Shown in pieces: positions 8,344 to 15,152 of a stretch of 64,000 nt of DNA (position 1 is the stretch's first letter; every line of letters starts with the position of its first letter). The notes beneath the pieces are model-generated. The model worked only from the letters and a program-made list of their open reading frames with translations, made no database searches and was not told the DNA's origin. This DNA is from Actinoplanes flavus (GTDB lineage Bacteria; Actinomycetota; Actinomycetes; Mycobacteriales; Micromonosporaceae): NCBI RefSeq assembly GCF_017592555.1, contig NZ_JAGFNS010000012.1, forward strand, positions 186,001 through 250,000, in the 5' to 3' direction. A program made the position numbers and the translations under genes.

Positions 8344-8901
8344 GTGGTGCGCGAGCGGATGAAGCGGGTCGCCCGGCGGTACGCCCCCCACGAGCACCGC
8401 CCGCTGGACGGTTACCTGGTCGCCATCGGCGCCTACGGGGCGATGACCGGGTTCCTGGCGGCGGCCACGAGACTCAGCGGCCGCCCGGTGCCGGAGCGGC
8501 CCGCCGTGTCCGACGTGGCCCTGCTCTCCATCGCCACCCACAAGCTCAGCCGGCTGGTCGCCAAGGACGCGGTGACCAGCCCGCTGCGCGCCCCCTTCAC
8601 CCGGTACACCGAGCCGGCTGGCGCGGCCGAACTGAACGAGGAGGTGCGGGACGAGGGCAGTTCGGTACGGCACGGGATCGGTGAGCTGATCACCTGCCCG
8701 TTCTGCCTGGCCGTCTGGGTCGCCACCGGGCTGACCGGCGGACTCGTGCTGGCGCCCCGGCTGACCCGGCTGGCGGCCACCGCGCTGACCGCCACGGCCG
8801 TCTCGGACTTCCTCCAGATGGCGTACTCGATCGCCAAGGAGAAGGCGGAGCGCCCCGAACGCTCGGACGAGAGCCCGGCGCTGAGCCCGGTCACACGTTG
8901 A
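8344..8901 (+). CDS. DUF1360 membrane protein
   Basis: A 185-residue protein with three or four hydrophobic segments and the DUF1360 hallmarks: LSRLVAKDAVTSPLRAPFTRY, the acidic ELNEEV loop and ELITCPFCLAVWVA with its CPFC pair. Homologues occur in Bacillus spore coats and in actinobacteria; function is unclear. I take GTG 8344 as start because it follows the DUF6158 stop directly; GTG 8347 and ATG 8359 are alternatives. The last eleven bases overlap the convergent small gene. Confidence 0.8.
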   Translation: MVRERMKRVARRYAPHEHRPLDGYLVAIGAYGAMTGFLAAATRLSGRPVPERPAVSDVALLSIATHKLSRLVAKDAVTSPLRAPFTRYTEPAGAAELNEEVRDEGSSVRHGIGELITCPFCLAVWVATGLTGGLVLAPRLTRLAATALTATAVSDFLQMAYSIAKEKAERPERSDESPALSPVTR

Positions 8902-9091
8902 TGGCACGCAGCGCCTCGGCGGCCTCGTCCTGGGCGTACTCGCCCTCGGGCAAGGCGTCGATGCGCGTCAGGGCGGCCGCCGGAAGGTCCGCGGCGATCG
9001 CCCGCCGTCGCAGGTCTCCGCTGGTCAGCCGCTCCTGGGCGTCGTAGGCCGCGTCCAGGAAGGTGTCCAGCTCTCGGATGTCGTCGGTCAC
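8891..9091 (-). CDS. Small acidic protein, DUF2795-like C-terminal half
   Basis: A 66-residue soluble protein. Its last 40 residues, with RRRAIAADLPAAAL and LPEGEYAQDEAAEAL, resemble the second half of DUF2795 domains, where a helix is followed by LP..Y and a closing helix. I start at GTG 9091; a longer frame to 9148 would add a Pro/Gly-rich piece without family resemblance. Function unknown. Its 3' end overlaps DUF1360 tail to tail. Confidence 0.55.
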   Translation of the reverse strand: MTDDIRELDTFLDAAYDAQERLTSGDLRRRAIAADLPAAALTRIDALPEGEYAQDEAAEALRAINV

Positions 9092-9374
9092 GGCGGGTGG
9101 ACTACCCGGGCCGGCCGCGGCCAAACACGCGGGTGTAATCCAGGTCACAGATGCTCACGGAATCATGAGCCGGTGCCGACGGTTGTGAACGGATGCCGGT
9201 GTGCCCAGTGTCCCCGGGCCTCAACCATCGCCTGCACGGAATACCGTTCGGCTGGAGCCGTGTTGAGCCACTCGCCGCGAGGCGACCTGCACACCGGCCT
9301 CCGCGTCCGCCCTCCCGGTCTCACCGGGAGGGCGTCGCGGTTTTCCGGGCCGCTTGTGGGGTAACCGCCGGCAC
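9092..9374. other. 283-bp divergent intergenic region with a perfect hairpin
   Basis: Holds the 5' side of the minus-strand DUF2795-like gene and the plus-strand gene at 9375. A strong hairpin lies inside it at 9308-9334. Plus-strand sequence before the hairpin could form other stems, so a short untranslated RNA ending at the hairpin is possible. I see no convincing protein gene. Confidence 0.4.
9308..9334 (+). terminator. Perfect 12-bp hairpin, terminator or attenuator
   Basis: Arms CGCCCTCCCGGT and ACCGGGAGGGCG pair perfectly around CTC, and a short T run (GGTTTT) follows eight bases later. It precedes the small gene at 9375 rather than following a known gene, so it must end an upstream transcript starting in this gap or attenuate the downstream gene. 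Confidence 0.6.
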
Positions 9375-9578
9375 ATGACCGACGATCGCATCGGCCGGCG
9401 CGCCGCGGACCTGCTTCCGGAAGAAGCCGTGACCGGCAGCGCCGACCCGCAAGCCCAGGCCGAGGCGGTGCTCGCCGAATCCGACGAACGGCAGGACGAC
9501 CCCGGAGCGGCCCCTGACTCGTTCCTCGAAAAACGTCGTTCCGACGAGACGGTTTATTCCGGCAACACCCCCCATTAG
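9375..9578 (+). CDS. Small acidic hydrophilic protein, 67 aa
   Basis: A charged, probably disordered protein containing IGRRAADLLPEEAVTGSADP and QAEAVLAESDERQDDP. I recognise this pattern from short hypothetical proteins common in actinobacteria, but no function is known to me. I use ATG 9375; a GTG at 9354 would add seven residues. No hydrophobic stretch, no cysteine. It lies just downstream of the hairpin at 9308-9334, which may attenuate its expression. Confidence 0.6.
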   Translation: MTDDRIGRRAADLLPEEAVTGSADPQAQAEAVLAESDERQDDPGAAPDSFLEKRRSDETVYSGNTPH

Positions 9579-9627
9579 GGGCACCTCGTGGCGCGCTTTT
9601 CCGGATAGACGTGGCAATATCCCTCGG

Positions 9628-10443
9628 GTGTCCGCACCGAAACGCCGAGTCCCGGCCGCGCAGCGTGGCGCCCGGCTGGCCAGGCGCACCCCCGTCGACG
9701 GCACGGCCCAGCCGTCCCGCCGTGGGGCCGCCCGGCGCTTGTCCCGCTTCTCCGGAGCGCCGTCCGCCGGCCCGCACCCGGTGGAGCTGGCCGGGCTGCT
9801 GCACGAGCTGACCGTCCGGTTGCTCTCCGCCGACTCGCTCACCCAGGCGCTCGACCGGCTCGCCACGTTCGCGGCGGGGGCGCTGCCGGGCGTGGTCCGC
9901 TGCTCGGTCGCCCTGATCGGTGAGGGCGGGCCGCTCACCGGGGCCGCCGCCGGCTCCGCGGGCGAGACCTTCGACCAGCTTCAGTACGCGGGAAGCGCCG
10001 GCCCCGGTCTCGAGGCGGCCCGGACGCGTTCCGTGGTGACGTCGGTGGATCTGCCGGCCGACGAGCGCTGGCCGCAACTGCGTGCCGCGGCCCGGGCCGA
10101 CGGGCTGGCCGCGGTCGCCGCGGTCCCGCTCGACGTGCGGCGCAGCGCGGTCGGGGCGCTCAGTGTCTACCCGGACCGGGCTGGTGAGGTGAACCCCGAG
10201 GTGCTGGTGACCGCGATGGCGCTGGCCGGGCAGGCGGAGGTGCTGCTCGGCGAGTTGCACCGGCGGGAGGCGCTCACCGAGGGCGCCGAGGTGGACCGTG
10301 CGGTCGGCGTGATCATCGCGCAGCGTGGTTGCGGTGTGCAGGAGGCCTACGCCGTCCTCCAGGAGAGCGCCCAGCGCCTCGGCCTGGACCGGAGCACGGT
10401 CGCCGGCCGCCTGGTCGCCGCCGCCGCGCGGAACTCGGCCTGA
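9628..10443 (+). CDS. GAF and ANTAR domain transcription antiterminator
   Basis: A 271-residue regulator. After a basic, unstructured N-terminus (1-50) comes a GAF domain at about 55-205 and an ANTAR domain at about 212-265 with REALTEGAEVDRAVGVIIAQRG. ANTAR domains bind paired RNA hairpins and prevent termination; GAF domains sense small ligands. Streptomyces and mycobacteria carry many such cytosolic proteins. The start is GTG 9628, with no clear ribosome site. The gene stands alone; the stop codon is embedded in a short repeat shared with 54341-54363. Confidence 0.88.
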   Translation: MSAPKRRVPAAQRGARLARRTPVDGTAQPSRRGAARRLSRFSGAPSAGPHPVELAGLLHELTVRLLSADSLTQALDRLATFAAGALPGVVRCSVALIGEGGPLTGAAAGSAGETFDQLQYAGSAGPGLEAARTRSVVTSVDLPADERWPQLRAAARADGLAAVAAVPLDVRRSAVGALSVYPDRAGEVNPEVLVTAMALAGQAEVLLGELHRREALTEGAEVDRAVGVIIAQRGCGVQEAYAVLQESAQRLGLDRSTVAGRLVAAAARNSA

Positions 10444-10463
10444 TCGCTCCGCTTCGCTCCGCG
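10441..10463 (+). repeat. Short dispersed repeat on a stop codon (copy 1)
   Basis: A 23-base sequence containing GCTCCGCTTCGCTCCGCG begins exactly at the TGA of the GAF-ANTAR gene. A copy differing at one base begins at the TGA of the YbjN gene at 54341. The core is a direct repeat, GCTCCGC-TTC-GCTCCGC. Confidence 0.6.
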
Positions 10464-10540
10464 CGACGGTGAGGTGCGCGTGTCTGAATCGTCCAAGATC
10501 GCCGTGTGGCGGGTGTGGGCGGCCTGGTTGCGAGCGGGTT

Positions 10541-10849
10541 CTAGCTGTTCTTCTCGACGTGCTGGACCACCTCGAACTCGAGGAGGGAGGCGCCGGTCGC
10601 GACGGGCTTGGATCGTTCGCCGGCGTGTGCGGCCTTGGCGTCGCCGTTCGCCCAGTTCTGGAAGGCCTCCTCGCTCTCCCAGCGGGTGTACACGAAGTAG
10701 CGGGTCTCGCCGCCGACCGGGCGCAGCAGCTCGAAGCCGAGGAAACCGGGCGAATTCTCCACCGCGCCGTGCCGGGCGGCGAACCGCTTCTCCAGTTCGG
10801 GGCCGGCGCCCTCGGGGACCTCGATCGCGTTGATCTTCACAACAGCCAT
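10541..10849 (-). CDS. Antibiotic biosynthesis monooxygenase (ABM) domain protein, MhuD/IsdG-like
   Basis: A 102-residue ferredoxin-like-fold protein with the ABM pattern: INAIEVPEG at the start, ERFAARHGAVENSPGFLGFELLRP, then YFVYTRWESEEAFQNW. These homodimers include haem-degrading and quinone-forming monooxygenases. The W in RWESEEAF is typical; the N-terminal Asn needed by haem oxygenases of the IsdG type is present as IN, so haem degradation is possible but unproven. It has its own transcript start region; the hairpin at 10891-10922 separates it from the MFS gene upstream. Confidence 0.82.
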   Translation of the reverse strand: MAVVKINAIEVPEGAGPELEKRFAARHGAVENSPGFLGFELLRPVGGETRYFVYTRWESEEAFQNWANGDAKAAHAGERSKPVATGASLLEFEVVQHVEKNS

Positions 10850-10890
10850 GTGGTCACGCTACTGCGCCCGGCTGAGAAGACGGCGGAGGC

Positions 10891-10922
10891 GGGGTACGGG
10901 CGGGTGCTCCCACCCGTACCCC
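10891..10922 (-). terminator. Stem-loop terminator of the MarR-MFS operon
   Basis: Ten-base arms GGGGTACGGG and CCCGTACCCC with a small inner hairpin. It begins 12 bases beyond the MFS stop codon and precedes the ABM gene on the same strand. Confidence 0.7.
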
Positions 10923-10933
10923 CAAGGTTTGAT

Positions 10934-12568
10934 CTAAGCGGGAGCGTCGCCGGTGGCCTGGAGCTCGTCCTCGGCGCGGGCCTGCTGCGCGGAGCGCTGC
11001 GACAGCGGCAGTTCCGGCAGGAAGAAGACCACGATCAGGCCGAGGATCATCACGAAGAACGCGATCAGGTAGACGACGTGCACGCTCTCGGCGAAGCCGA
11101 CCTTGAACGGGTGGGCGATCACGTCGGCGAGGCGGTTCAGGAACGAGGTGTCCGCCAGGCCGGCGCCGCCCATGGCGGTCTCGAGCAGCTCGCCCTGAGC
11201 CGGGTCGGAGGCCAGTGCCTGCTGGAACCCGGGTGTCGTCCGGGCCGCGGCGTAGGCGTCCCTGATGTTGCCGGGCAGCACGTTGAACAGCACCGACAGG
11301 AAGACCGCGGTGCCGAGCGTGCCGCCCATCGAGCGGAAGAAGGTGACCGCGCCGGTAGCGGTGCCGATCTCCCGGGGCGAGACGGCGTTCTGCACGGCGG
11401 TGATCATCGGCTGCATGTTGCTGCCCAGGCCGAGGCCCATCAGCACCATGACCAGCATGGTCCGCCAGAGCGGGGTGTCCGCGCCGATCAGCGAGAAGAG
11501 GAACAGCGCGACGACCATGAAGACGCTGCCGACGATCGGGAAGATGCGGTAGCGGCCGGTCTTCGCGATCAGCTGGCCGGAGATGATCGAGCCGCCCATG
11601 ATGCCGACCACGAACGGGATCATCTGGAGACCGGCCACCGTGGCCGAGGAGCCCTTCACGATCTGCAGGTAGAGCGGGACGGTCATCAGGCCGCCGAACA
11701 TCGCCATGCCCAGGATGGTGCTGGCGGTGACGCCGACCGCGACGGTGCGCTTGCCCAGCAGGGCGAGCGGCAGCAGGGCCTCGTCCTTGTAGGCCCGCTC
11801 GGCCAGCACGAAACCGATCAGGCCGACCACGCCGATCACGTAGCAGAGGATCGAGCGGCCGGAGGTCCAGCCCCAGTCCCGGCCCTGCTCGGCGACGGTC
11901 AGCAGAGGCACCAGGCCGAGGATCAGGGTGAGCGCGCCGGGCCAGTCGATCCGGTGGTCGACGCGGTGGTGCGGCAGGTGCAGCACCCGGGCGACGACCG
12001 CCATGGCGGCCAGGCCGATCGGCACGTTGAGGTAGAAGACCCAGCGCCAGCCGTCGGTGAACAGGATCTGGTCGGCGCCCGCGAAGAAGCCGCCCAGGAT
12101 CGGGCCGAGCACGCTCGCGGTGCCGAAGACGGCCAGGAAGAAGCCCTGGTACTTGGCGCGCTCGCGGGGCGGGACGATGTCACCGATGATCGCCAGAGCG
12201 AGCGACATCAGGCCGCCGGCGCCGAGGCCCTGGATGGCCCGGAAGGCGGCCAGCTGCCACATGTTGTCGGACAGCCCGCACAGGAACGAGCCGACGATGA
12301 AGATGGCGATGGCGAGCAGGAAGAAGGGGCGCCGGCCGTAGATGTCGGAGAGCTTGCCGTACAGCGGCGTGGAGATGGTCGAGGTGATCAGGAAGGCGGT
12401 GGTGGCCCAGGCCTGCAGGTCGAAGCCGTGCAGGTCGTCGGCGATGGTCCGGGTCGCGGTCGCCATGATCGTCTGATCGAGCGCGGCGAGGAACATGCCC
12501 ATCATCAGCCCGCCGAGGATCGTCAGGATCTGGCGGTGGGTGAACTCCACCGGTTTGGCGTGGTTCAC
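10934..12568 (-). CDS. DHA2-family MFS drug efflux transporter (14 TM, EmrB/QacA type)
   Basis: A 544-residue proton-coupled exporter with 14 hydrophobic helices. The first-helix motif AALDQTIMATATRTIADDL and the motif-A loop GKLSDIYGRRP are diagnostic for DHA2 drug:H+ antiporters. It is expected to expel hydrophobic drugs or a natural product. I start at the GTG (12568) that overlaps the MarR stop (GTGA); the frame extends further but into the MarR gene. Cotranscribed with the marR gene, whose operator at 13072-13085 likely controls both. Confidence 0.92.
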   Translation of the reverse strand: MNHAKPVEFTHRQILTILGGLMMGMFLAALDQTIMATATRTIADDLHGFDLQAWATTAFLITSTISTPLYGKLSDIYGRRPFFLLAIAIFIVGSFLCGLSDNMWQLAAFRAIQGLGAGGLMSLALAIIGDIVPPRERAKYQGFFLAVFGTASVLGPILGGFFAGADQILFTDGWRWVFYLNVPIGLAAMAVVARVLHLPHHRVDHRIDWPGALTLILGLVPLLTVAEQGRDWGWTSGRSILCYVIGVVGLIGFVLAERAYKDEALLPLALLGKRTVAVGVTASTILGMAMFGGLMTVPLYLQIVKGSSATVAGLQMIPFVVGIMGGSIISGQLIAKTGRYRIFPIVGSVFMVVALFLFSLIGADTPLWRTMLVMVLMGLGLGSNMQPMITAVQNAVSPREIGTATGAVTFFRSMGGTLGTAVFLSVLFNVLPGNIRDAYAAARTTPGFQQALASDPAQGELLETAMGGAGLADTSFLNRLADVIAHPFKVGFAESVHVVYLIAFFVMILGLIVVFFLPELPLSQRSAQQARAEDELQATGDAPA

Positions 12569-13038
12569 GCGGGCTCCCGTCGGGGTGTGGTCGGGTCGGT
12601 GCGCAGCAGCGCCTCGACCGCGTGGTTGAACTCTTCGAAAAGGTCGGTGAAGGCGGTGATCCGCTCGGCCGGCCAGTCGGCGAGGGCCCGCTCGACCATC
12701 GCCGCACGGGCTTCCCGGACCCGCTCGCACGCCCGCACGCCGGCCTCGGTGACGGCCAGCCGCGAGGCGCGGCCGTCCGCCGGATCCGCCTCCCGGCGGG
12801 CCAGGCCCGCCTTGACGAGCTGGGCGGCCTGACGGCTGATCGTCGAGGGATCGGCCCGCTTGAACTCCGCGAGGTCGGTGACCCGCATCGGGCCCATCGC
12901 CTGCAACGGCGGCAGCAGCATCAGCGCGGAGAACTCGGCGCCGAGATCCCCGGTCCTGAGCATTCCCCGGAATCGCGCGCCCATCCGGACCAGCCGGGCG
13001 ATTTCGTCGGCGAGGCGGGTGGATTCCTGCTCATGCAC
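12565..13038 (-). CDS. MarR-family transcriptional repressor
   Basis: A 157-residue winged-helix regulator. The recognition helix region is MRVTDLAEFKRADPSTISRQAAQLVKAGL, followed by the wing ADPADGRASRLAVTEAG, both standard for MarR. The start is GTG 13038 with GGAGG upstream at good spacing. It is the first gene of an operon with the MFS exporter, the usual arrangement for a self-controlled efflux pump derepressed by its substrate. A perfect inverted repeat lies 35 bases upstream. Confidence 0.9.
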   Translation of the reverse strand: MHEQESTRLADEIARLVRMGARFRGMLRTGDLGAEFSALMLLPPLQAMGPMRVTDLAEFKRADPSTISRQAAQLVKAGLARREADPADGRASRLAVTEAGVRACERVREARAAMVERALADWPAERITAFTDLFEEFNHAVEALLRTDPTTPRREPA

Positions 13039-13071
13039 TCGTGGCCTCCAGGGGGGAATGTGTGTGTAGCC

Positions 13072-13085
13072 TACAACTTGTTGTA
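13072..13085. promoter_or_regulatory. Probable MarR operator
   Basis: A perfect inverted repeat TACAAC-TT-GTTGTA centred about 40 bases upstream of the marR start codon, with size and composition typical of MarR sites. It lies in the 51-base gap between the methyltransferase gene and marR. Confidence 0.7.
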
Positions 13086-13089
13086 CGGG

Positions 13090-13689
13090 TCATCGACTTC
13101 TTAGTCGCCACACCCCGGTGACCAGGGACTCGGTGTCCTCGAGAGCGGCCGGGACCGGCACCACGTATTCGGCGACCAGGTCGAAGAGATGCCCGGGGAA
13201 GAAGCCGCGGCCCGGGTCGCCGACCAGCACGGTCGCGCCCGCCCGGTGGGCCGCGCGCAGGGTGGCGACCATCTTCGGGGTGACCGTGGGGCTGTAGAAG
13301 ACGTCCCCGGCGAGCACCACCTGCGGATCGTCCAGGTGACCCGCCAGCGACAGGCCGTTCGCCGACGCGTTGCGGTGGGCGGCCTCGACGGCGGCCGGGT
13401 CGATGTCCGTCACGGCCACCGCGGCGGCGCCGCAGTAGGCGGCGGCGATCGCGGCCACCCCGGAGCCGGTGGCCACGTCCAGCACGCGGCGGCCGGCCAC
13501 CTCGTCCGGATGGTCCAGCAGGAAACGGGCCAGCGCCTGGCCGCCGGCCCAGGCGAACGCCCAGAACGGCGGCGGCCGGTCGCTACGGAACTCGCCGCCG
13601 GTCAGATCGAACAGGCCGACCGGGCGGTTCACCAGGAACAGGGAGATCTCCGGGGCCAGTGGCACCGGCGTCAGAGTGGTGGGCAGCAC
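13090..13689 (-). CDS. Class I SAM-dependent methyltransferase (ETFB lysine methyltransferase-like)
   Basis: A 199-residue seven-beta-strand methyltransferase. The SAM-binding motif I is VLDVATGSGVAAIAA and the acidic loop is AVTDIDPAAVEAA; the post-I region includes PPFWAFAWAGGQALARFLL, characteristic of the group with mammalian ETFBKMT and related lysine N-methyltransferases. The likely target is a protein lysine, but bacterial members are poorly studied. It lies 18 bases after the SARP-like gene on the same strand, and they probably share a transcript. Confidence 0.8.
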   Translation of the reverse strand: MLPTTLTPVPLAPEISLFLVNRPVGLFDLTGGEFRSDRPPPFWAFAWAGGQALARFLLDHPDEVAGRRVLDVATGSGVAAIAAAYCGAAAVAVTDIDPAAVEAAHRNASANGLSLAGHLDDPQVVLAGDVFYSPTVTPKMVATLRAAHRAGATVLVGDPGRGFFPGHLFDLVAEYVVPVPAALEDTESLVTGVWRLRSR

Positions 13690-13707
13690 CCCGTGATTCT
13701 GCTGGTC

Positions 13708-14193
13708 CTACCTGATCGGCTGCGGAGTGCTCGCCATGATCAGTTTGGCGCGGTACTCGGCACGGGCCTCGGCGGCCCAGGGCGCGTCCTCGTCCTCCAG
13801 CAGCGGACGCGACGCCAGCACCCCGGCGGCGGCCAGCGGACGGGTGGCCCGGTCCGGGGAACGGCCGGCCGCCACGGCCAGCAGCTGATCGAAGGTGGCG
13901 GCGTCGACGTGCACCCGATCGGGGTCCAGTCGCAACGAGCCCCGGCGGCCGGTGATCACTGACTCCCGGTCGCGGGCGCCCGGCTCCAGCCGGTCCCGCA
14001 GCACCGCCAGATCCGACTTGGCCGTGGCCGGGGCGACACCCAGCGTGTCCGCCAGCTCCACAAGCGACCGGCCTCCACGCAGCGCCAGAAGCGCGAGCAG
14101 ATGACGGGGCCGGGCGCCGCCGAAGTCCTCCCCGGAGAGGACGATGCCGCGGGTCCGGACCTCGATCGGGCCGAAGAGCTGGATGTCGAACAT
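13708..14193 (-). CDS. Short SARP/BTAD-type regulator (DNA-binding domain plus partial BTAD)
   Basis: A 161-residue protein. Residues 1-95 are the OmpR-type winged helix of SARP activators (FDIQLFGPIEVR, then RPRHLLALLALRGGRSLVELADTLG and SDLAVLRDRLEP), and residues 100-150 match the first helices of the BTAD domain (VDAATFDQLLA, RPLLEDEDAPWAAEARAEYRAKL). The usual 250-residue SARP has a complete BTAD; here it ends early, with no ATPase domain. I start at ATG 14193, where the conserved strand begins. Possibly a cluster-situated activator remnant. Confidence 0.78.
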   Translation of the reverse strand: MFDIQLFGPIEVRTRGIVLSGEDFGGARPRHLLALLALRGGRSLVELADTLGVAPATAKSDLAVLRDRLEPGARDRESVITGRRGSLRLDPDRVHVDAATFDQLLAVAAGRSPDRATRPLAAAGVLASRPLLEDEDAPWAAEARAEYRAKLIMASTPQPIR

Positions 14194-14399
14194 GATCCAG
14201 AACTCTGCGCGTCCGGCGTCCGTGGCGACAAGCCCCAAAGCGAGGGGGTGAGTGGGCCGAACGACGGGGCATCCGGTCCGCTCGGAGGCAACCGGTCGTC
14301 GGGCGTACCGGCGGGCAGCCTGTTGGTAGGTCGGGCACCTCGTCGGGTAATCCTTAGACTGCGCGGAGCCCGACGGGGGCGGACTGAGGAAGGTGACGT

Positions 14400-15068
14400 A
14401 TGGACAGCGACGATGCGATCACGGTGCTCGTCGTCGATGGCCACCAGACCTTCGCCGAGTTGCTCGGGCACGCTTTGGCTGGTCAGCCCGATCTGCGCTG
14501 GGTCGGGCACGCCAGGACGGGGGCCGAGGCGGTCAGTCTCGCGGCCGAGTTGCGACCCGATGTGATCGTGCTCGATCCCGAGCTGTCCGATGCGGACGGC
14601 ATCGCCATCGCCGAACTCATCCGGGTGCGACAGCCGGATTCACGTGTGGTGATCCTCACTGCCAGCGAGGAGCCGAGTCTGGTGAGGAGGGCCACCACCG
14701 CCGGTGCGGCCGGATTCCTCTCCAAGAACGGTGCGCTCGGTGACGTGCTGAACGCTCTGCGTACCGCGCACCGGGGCAGCATGACCGTCTCCACCGACAT
14801 CCTGGCCCGCCTGCTGCGCAGCACCACACCGGCCACCGCCCCGCGCGGCGGCGTCGCCAACGGTGGGCTGACGGTGCGGGAGAACGAGGTTCTGCAACTG
14901 ATGGCGGCCGGTTTGGACGCCCGGACAGTGGCCCGCCGGCTGGGCATCAGCGTGCACACCTGCCGCGGATATCAGAAGGCCGTGCTCGCCAAACTGGGGG
15001 CGCACAGCCAGTTGGAGGCGGTCGCCATCGCCACCAGGCGCGGGCTCGTTCGACCTGACCCACGGTAA
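14400..15068 (+). CDS. NarL/FixJ-family response regulator, orphan
   Basis: A 222-residue response regulator: receiver domain 8-125 and LuxR-type helix-turn-helix about 152-215 (LTVRENEVLQLMAAGLDA). The phosphoacceptor is Asp59 (VLDPEL), with Thr87 and Lys109 in place. The acidic pocket is reduced: the usual Asp-Asp pair is DG (Asp13-Gly14). No histidine kinase is adjacent. Its ATG sits 8 bases after GAGGAAGG. Downstream, 84 bases away, is the one-TM protein at 15153, its most likely neighbour in function. Confidence 0.88.
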   Translation: MDSDDAITVLVVDGHQTFAELLGHALAGQPDLRWVGHARTGAEAVSLAAELRPDVIVLDPELSDADGIAIAELIRVRQPDSRVVILTASEEPSLVRRATTAGAAGFLSKNGALGDVLNALRTAHRGSMTVSTDILARLLRSTTPATAPRGGVANGGLTVRENEVLQLMAAGLDARTVARRLGISVHTCRGYQKAVLAKLGAHSQLEAVAIATRRGLVRPDPR

Positions 15069-15152
15069 ACATCCCTGTCACTCATCCGATAGTCGATTCC
15101 TTACGTACTTCCATCGGGGGACATACCGAGGTGCGCTGCAGGGAGGAATCGC

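Noticed and set aside
10325-12832. Very long plus-strand open frame opposite the MFS and MarR genes
   Set aside because: The product is a string of Arg, Gly, Ala, Asp and His without fold or family; the minus-strand frame has 14 helices and motifs. GC-rich DNA keeps the antisense frame open.
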